Source: Harmothoe impar (taxonomy: Eukaryota; Annelida; Polychaeta; Phyllodocida; Polynoidae). From it: a DNA stretch of 64,000 nt. Shown piece by piece: positions 59,412 through 64,000 of the stretch. The stretch is from assembly GCA_947462335.1 (NCBI GenBank), contig OX381716.1, positions 2,848,438 to 2,912,437 on the forward strand. The letters run 5' to 3'. The notes below the pieces were generated by a model. It was not told the DNA's origin, ran no database searches, and saw only the letters and a list, made by a program, of their open reading frames with translations. Positions within the stretch are counted from its first letter, which is position 1. Every line of letters begins with the position of its first letter. Position numbers and translations under genes: made by a program.

Positions 59412-59899
59412 CTAGTCTGGCGATTACATGCTCTAGTATAGTTATAGTTCTCCGCTCTTTTCGTCAGATGACGCCACAAAAGGGGTTTTTGTACATTTCC
59501 ACGATACTCGCGAACATTTTAAACGCATAATGACCTATAATAAGCAACAAAGCACACTTCTAATATATTGAATATAAAAAACATGTCAATGTTGTGTATT
59601 TCTGATAGAATGAGGCAGATTCTTTGAAATATCAACTAAACTATAGCGAGATTGAAAATACTACACCATATCTAAAGCGATATAAAAAGCTATATATAGT
59701 CAGAACCTCTGACGGATCGGTATTCTGCAACGGATCACTCAACCACTCGTCTTGAAAAGCCACACAGGGCTCCTGTTGAGCCTTGACGCTTTTGAGGCTT
59801 GATCCTATGCTGCCTAACATGAGGTGTAATTAATAACACCGATCAGTCCCTCTTTAGGGGCCACACAATAAACAAAGAATAGGGTAGGTCTTAGGTTTA

Positions 59900-60239
59900 A
59901 AGTGAATCTCCCAGGATTTTGGCGAGGCCGACAAAGGGGGAGATAACAGATTAAACTGCAGGAGACTATACGCAAACCTTGATACTCTCAGAGGGGAGCC
60001 CCATATTGCGGGCCTGTGGTCAGATCTATCACCTCCAGGGTGCAGTCTGCATGTCATAAATGACCACCACAGACATTGGGATGTAATGTTAATCCTACTC
60101 CAGGGTCTCCATAATTAGACCCTGAATCCGTTGTTAAACGGATGTGAGGTGATGGTAACTAATACTTATGAGATGCAGCTCTTACGAGGCATAAGCACCA
60201 CCCAGCGCGGGGGCTCGCCTTGAGATGGGAAATTCACTA
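59900..60239 (-). mobile_element. 340-bp MITE with TA target duplication
   Basis: The ends AAGTGAATCTCCCAGG and TGGGAAATTCACTA are imperfect inverted repeats. TA flanks both sides (59898-59899 and 60240-60241). Copy A reads straight through (GGTTTAGCAC on the matching strand) with a single TA, so A is the empty site. This fits a Tc1/mariner-type non-autonomous element. No coding capacity. Confidence 0.8.
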
Positions 60240-60436
60240 TAGCACTATCTGTCGTTGCAAATGGTGCTCGTGTAGAGTTGGGATGATGTACCAAAAGAGC
60301 ATTTTATACACAATGATACCCTTGTACAAATGTGTATACCTAGTAGGCAGTGTCTAATCATCAAATCTAAGAGGGTGCTATAGTTTCATTATACTTTTAT
60401 AGGCCATTTTAAAATCCGAGCTTAGCTTAGTTCATA

Positions 60437-60572
60437 GTCTCCTTACCAATTTTCACTTGACCAGGCTGGCAGAGCCAACTAGTCTAGGTAATTATAACCA
60501 CAAGGGCGGCTACTCAAGATCCAAGTAGACCTACTACTACGAGATTGTCTTTTTGTCCCCTCTGCCGCCTAG
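60437..60572 (-). repeat. Conserved module, copy B1
   Basis: Reverse complement of A1. AGCCGCCCTTGTGGTTATAA keeps a G-U pair where the other copies have A-U in the small hairpin, which would be compatible with, but does not prove, RNA structure. Confidence 0.75.
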
Positions 60573-60600
60573 TTATTACATCCTCCAGTCTAGCTCGCTA

Positions 60601-61203
60601 CACCCTTTGAGCAGCTCCATTGCCTCGGTAAAAGTGTAGGGGCGTGCTTTCCACCTTCAGTCATCCATAGATTCGATCACCATCACCCCCCTTGAAATGT
60701 CCTCAGCTGTTAATTAGGGCGTAAAGCAACCCAACACCTTATCTGTTATAATAAGCAGAGTTTTCATCACATGCGGTATGGGATAAAGATGAGTATTCAT
60801 AGATGAAAAATGATGAAATACAACACGTATGTACACAAAAATAAATAAACAAGAAAAGAAAACATCATAACAATGTAATACAACTATGTACAAAATACAA
60901 TAATTAATCTGGGTAATTTTTCTCTAGTTATTTTTTTTTTTAAGATGGTGTAGAACTAATTGTACCATAAACATGGAAGAGGAGTATGTCTCATCTCAAA
61001 GTGCAATAGCAAATATATATTTAGACATGATATTATATCCTTGTGTACACACCAATCCACATTAAGCCTTCTTTAGGACTCTGTCAATATAACAGCTTCC
61101 CTTAGTTGGCAGAATAGTAAAGTCAGTGCGACGAACGTTTTTTACTTTGTAGGATCTGTCATTATAACAGTTCCAATTTGGTTAACCCTGTACCTGTGAA
61201 TCT
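60601..61203 (-). other. 3' untranslated region of the non-LTR element and unassigned DNA
   Basis: Downstream of the reverse transcriptase stop (TGA) on the minus strand lies a 28-bp quasi-repeat (CTGTTATAATGACAGA and CTGTTATATTGACAGA) and an A run (T11 at 60932-60942 on plus). The retrotransposon end is not obvious. It falls between about 60620 and 60930. Confidence 0.45.
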
Positions 61204-63599
61204 TCACCATCCAAAGTATCCTTTGGATTTCCATTTGATATTACCAAGTTGGGCCAGGGTTCTTATGCGCCTTTTGAAGGTAGGTTTATCCTTACTGGTT
61301 TGATACCAATCCCCCAACTTATCCCACAATTCTACACCCCTGTATAAGGGGCTCTTAGTGTAACCTGCATTCCTGGCCCTCGGGATCTTAAATCTAATTT
61401 TTTTGTCCGACCTAAGTCCATCCCTTCTAGGTCTCAAGTCCAACATAGCATCATTATGAGATAGTTTGTACATGTATGTTAGGAGGAGTTCCTGTCTCCT
61501 CCGCTTCAGAGTGGGGATCTTAGATAACCGATACAGTTCATCCTCTCTCAGGTCTCTGTTATTGTAACAGATTTTCAAACCTCTCTTTTGCATTCGGTCA
61601 AATTTTTTCAATAAACCACCATTTGCTCCCTCATGGCAGAAACTGCCATAGTCAAATAGGCTCATAATGGTGGCCTTGTAGACCATGACCGCTGCTGCCT
61701 CAGTCTGCAGCTCTCTAAATTTACCAAATCTGAAGGGTTTATGATTAACCCTACCGTTCAATTCCCTAATGGCAGGTTCAAAACTTAAAGCACTGTCAAT
61801 TTTCAGACCTAGGTACTTATAGCTATTAACTGTTTCTATTTTAATATTGTCCAGTTTAAATTCTATTCCCTTGGCCTTGGGCAACTTCTGAGTGGAACCA
61901 TACCAGTTTATCTTGCTTTTATCAACATTAACAGTTAATCTCTTTCTCACAAACCAGGCAGATAGCTTCTCCAGCGTGCTATCCATTCTGTCCTTAATTA
62001 ATTCTACTTTATTGGCAGAATGAAAAACAACTAGGTCATCTGCATAAATATAGTGCCCACAGTTACCCAAGGTATGGGACACATCATTGACGTAGATGAT
62101 AAATAACAATGGTCTAAGGACCGATCCTTGTGGGACTCCAAAATCTACAGGCATTGTTGGCGATTTAAAACTACCAATTTTTGTATATTGTTCTCTACCA
62201 TTTAAATAACTCATTAACCAGTTAAGAACACAATCATGTAATCCAAGAGTTCCCAATACTTCTATCAAATAGCCATGATGAACACTATCAAAGGCTTTTT
62301 TGAGATCTAGGTAGCATGCAGCAGTCAGATGACCCCTATCCCTATTTTCATACAGCTGATTTAGAAACCTGAAAATAGCATCACCGGTTCCTCTTCCTTG
62401 CCGGTAACCAAACTGATGCTCTGTAAGGAAATTCTCTTTGTCTAATATGTCAGATAGATGTATGTGCTTGATCTTTTCTGCAATCTTGGAAGGTACAGGC
62501 AACAGTGAAATGGGCCTCCAATTGGTTATTAACCTTTGATTACCAGTTTTAGGGATTGGGTTCACACGTCCTACTTTCCAAGATGTTGGAAAAATCCCCT
62601 CTTCAAAACTTAATTGGTATAACCATGTCATTTGGTCAACCAATAATTTTAAGGCATGTTTCAATATATCACAGCGTAAACCATCTATACCAGAGGTTTT
62701 ATTAATGTTAATTTCACCAAACAATATACTCACAAGTTCCCTGTGTACTACAATGTTAGGATATACAGGATCAACCGGCTCAGAAAAGAGAGTTTTTTCA
62801 GGATAACCTCTTGATGTCATATCATCAGACAGCCTTTTTCCAATACCTGAGAAATATGTGTTCAAGTAATTCACTGAATCCATACTTGATTTCATAAAAC
62901 CATCTTCTCCAATTAAGACCGGAGGTTCAACAGATACTTCAGGATGTAACACATTATTAACAATGCGCCAAAATTTCTCAGGGTCACTTTTAGTCTCAAT
63001 TAGAGTGCTTTGTATGTAGTCAGCCTTTGCTTGTCTTATTGCTTTATTTATTCGACACCGTAACTGTTTGGCTGTTTTTAAATAACGTTCCTTCTTAGTT
63101 TTCAAAAAGATATCCACAGCATCCTCTCTCTCTTTAATAAGGCCCAGAATATCTCCTGTCATCCATCTGTTTCTCTTATCCACCACCTCTATTGTCTCCC
63201 ATGGGCAATTCACATCAAGATACTCAAAGATATGATTCAATATAAAAATCCAAGCTACATCCGGGTCCTTGAAATTGTAGAACTCATCCCAGTCTGCCTC
63301 ACTAAGCCAATCATTGAACAGCTCAATGTCAAAGTATTTGTTTTTGCGAACACGCAATGATTTTTTTAAATATTCAACTTTCGACTTAGTTTTAATGCAA
63401 TAATCGGGCAGATGATCACTCACCAAGAAGTTAAGTACACCAGCAGTTGTATCACCATTGTAGGATGTTAATATGTTATCCAGGCAGGCCACGCTATTGC
63501 CAAAAGGTCTTGTACATTGATGTATAAGTTTATGGTAACCCTTAAATTTGCATAAATCACCTAGGGTTGTGCTAGAGGTTGTCCCTTCCCTTAAAGTGT
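61204..63599 (-). CDS. Non-LTR retrotransposon ORF2, jockey/CR1-type, 5'-truncated
   Basis: The frame 63696-61204 encodes 830 residues, but residues 1 to about 32 come from flanking DNA. Element coding begins near N33. Residues 71-98 (LDNILTSYN...LVSDHLP) are the end of an AP-endonuclease domain with its final SDH motif at 93-95. The preceding ~180 endonuclease residues and any ORF1 are missing. The reverse transcriptase spans about 320-640: SGIDGL (335), NWRPISLLP (392), YLDLKKAFD with Asp464 and Asp470, GVPQGSVLRPLLF (520) and YADD (551-554). R528 replaces the usual Gly in that motif. The C-terminal half (640-830) is the thumb and tail typical of the clade. The open 2.4-kb frame suggests a recent insertion, but the missing endonuclease makes autonomous retrotransposition unlikely. 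Clade assignment beyond jockey/CR1 is not possible by eye. Confidence 0.85.
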
Positions 63600-64000
63600 T
63601 AGGGGCCACACAATAAACAAAGAATACCCTGAATTTGGGACCTGCGGGCGAGGGCCCCAACTGTGAAGTCATTATTGGCCACATTGGTAATATCAATTAA
63701 AACTTTAGACAACACCCACCTTAAGTATCATTAACGGGCAATATCAATAAACCAAGCATCCTCCTGGTTACCACATTTAGCACCAATTTTACAACTCACA
63801 GGGGCCACCGTTGAAAATAACACCAGCCCCACCCCGCTTTTTTATTGCTCTGCTGATTTCTCCAATCCAAAACATTGGGTATCTAGTCCAGCTGTGAGCT
63901 CATTAGGTAAGCCCTTTGTCGGCCTCGCCGGCAAGTCCCGGATTCAGTATAGAAAGACTAAGGGGGCGGGGGGTAGGTCTTTAGGTTTAGTGCTATCTGT
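63599..64000 (-). repeat. Third copy (C) of the A/B body, cut by window end
   Basis: TTAGGGGCCACACAATAAAC (63598-) and GGTCTTTAGGTTTAGTGCTA (63974-) flank an insertion and match B at 59855-60250 and A's reverse complement near 17930-18040. It starts exactly at the 5' end of the truncated retrotransposon, so the retrotransposon boundary or a rearrangement sets its left limit. Confidence 0.65.
63627..63949 (-). mobile_element. 323-bp MITE with TA target duplication
   Basis: The ends CCCTGAATTTGGGACCTGCG and CAAGTCCCGGATTCAGTA are imperfect inverted repeats of about 25 bp. TA flanks both sides (63625-63626 and 63950-63951). Copy A reads CTTTCTATTCTTTG uninterrupted at this point. It supplies the first ~23 codons of the apparent 830-residue frame. 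Confidence 0.75.

Larger units (their letters stand above)
58575..60575 (-). repeat. Inverted copy of element A body
   Basis: Reverse complement matches 17620-19435 in order, including both modules, the GGATCGGTATTCTGCAACGG segment and the GCGTCACACCTGTCGTTA segment. Differences are small indels, a missing piece near 58945, and a 340-bp insertion at 59900-60239 absent from A. Identity is roughly 90% by eye. Confidence 0.8.
53700..60600 (+). mobile_element. Composite element, copy B (uncharacterised family)
   Basis: Order: leader 53700-53763 (matches 17195-17260); motif array 53764-54041; G-rich tract; 360-bp palindrome 54473-54835; triplet array 55083-55430; ORF 56361-55495 on minus; iteron-like array 56755-58220; and an inverted copy of A's body, 58575-60575. 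The unit is far richer than A and carries the only convincing unknown gene in the window. Its right end is lost against a non-LTR insertion. I cannot tell whether this is one large transposon, a fragment, or nested insertions. Confidence 0.5.

Overview
This window looks like metazoan nuclear DNA that is poor in genes and rich in transposable elements. It has no operons, Shine-Dalgarno sites or dense ORFs. Most of it is moderately AT-rich, apparently CpG-poor, and contains no long ORF. It holds many MITEs, minisatellites, hairpins, a polyadenylated retrosequence and a jockey/CR1-type retrotransposon ORF. The mix suggests a marine invertebrate (non-vertebrate deuterostome or lophotrochozoan), but the sequence alone does not fix the phylum. 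No ordinary multi-exon host gene could be supported. Introns or small exons cannot be excluded by eye.

Layout. 1-17.2 kb: anonymous DNA with about ten copies or pieces of a TTAA-flanked, piggyBac-like MITE, a 29-30 bp minisatellite (3.8-4.1 kb), a small CCAGTGGGCACA-type MITE, and several degraded tandem families (14.3-16.1 kb). 17.2-20.2 kb: element copy A. It has a leader, a dense array of CCAAT, X-box-like, E-box and forkhead-like motifs, two ~133 bp conserved modules, a long body, a 223-bp duplication and a tRNA-like sequence. 20.7-52.6 kb: mostly anonymous DNA with more MITEs, a 50-bp x 8 minisatellite (28.64-29.04 kb), two perfect-arm hairpins (27.57 and 50.35 kb), a dispersed repeat family (35.7-42.7 kb) and tandem duplications (47.2-48.6 kb). 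52.7-53.7 kb: the inverted partner of a ~690 bp repeat at 9.4-10.1 kb.

53.7-60.6 kb: composite element B. It has the same leader as A, an array of E2F/CHR-like, ETS-like and CACGTG motifs, a 360-bp palindrome, an alanine-codon triplet array, a single-exon ORF of 288 aa that I do not recognise, and an eroded ~200-bp tandem array. In that array only a 16-17 bp box (GGTCAGATTGTGAAA) is well conserved. B ends in an inverted copy of A's body. 60.6-63.6 kb: a 5'-truncated non-LTR retrotransposon on the minus strand with an intact-looking reverse transcriptase. 63.6-64.0 kb: the start of a third copy (C) of the A/B body, itself carrying a MITE.

The most interesting content is the A/B/C family: a large, CpG-richer, uncharacterised repetitive element. 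It seems to carry promoter-like clusters of host transcription-factor sites, at least one gene, and a dispersed iteron-like box that could be a binding site. The link between the ORF and the box is inference from proximity only.
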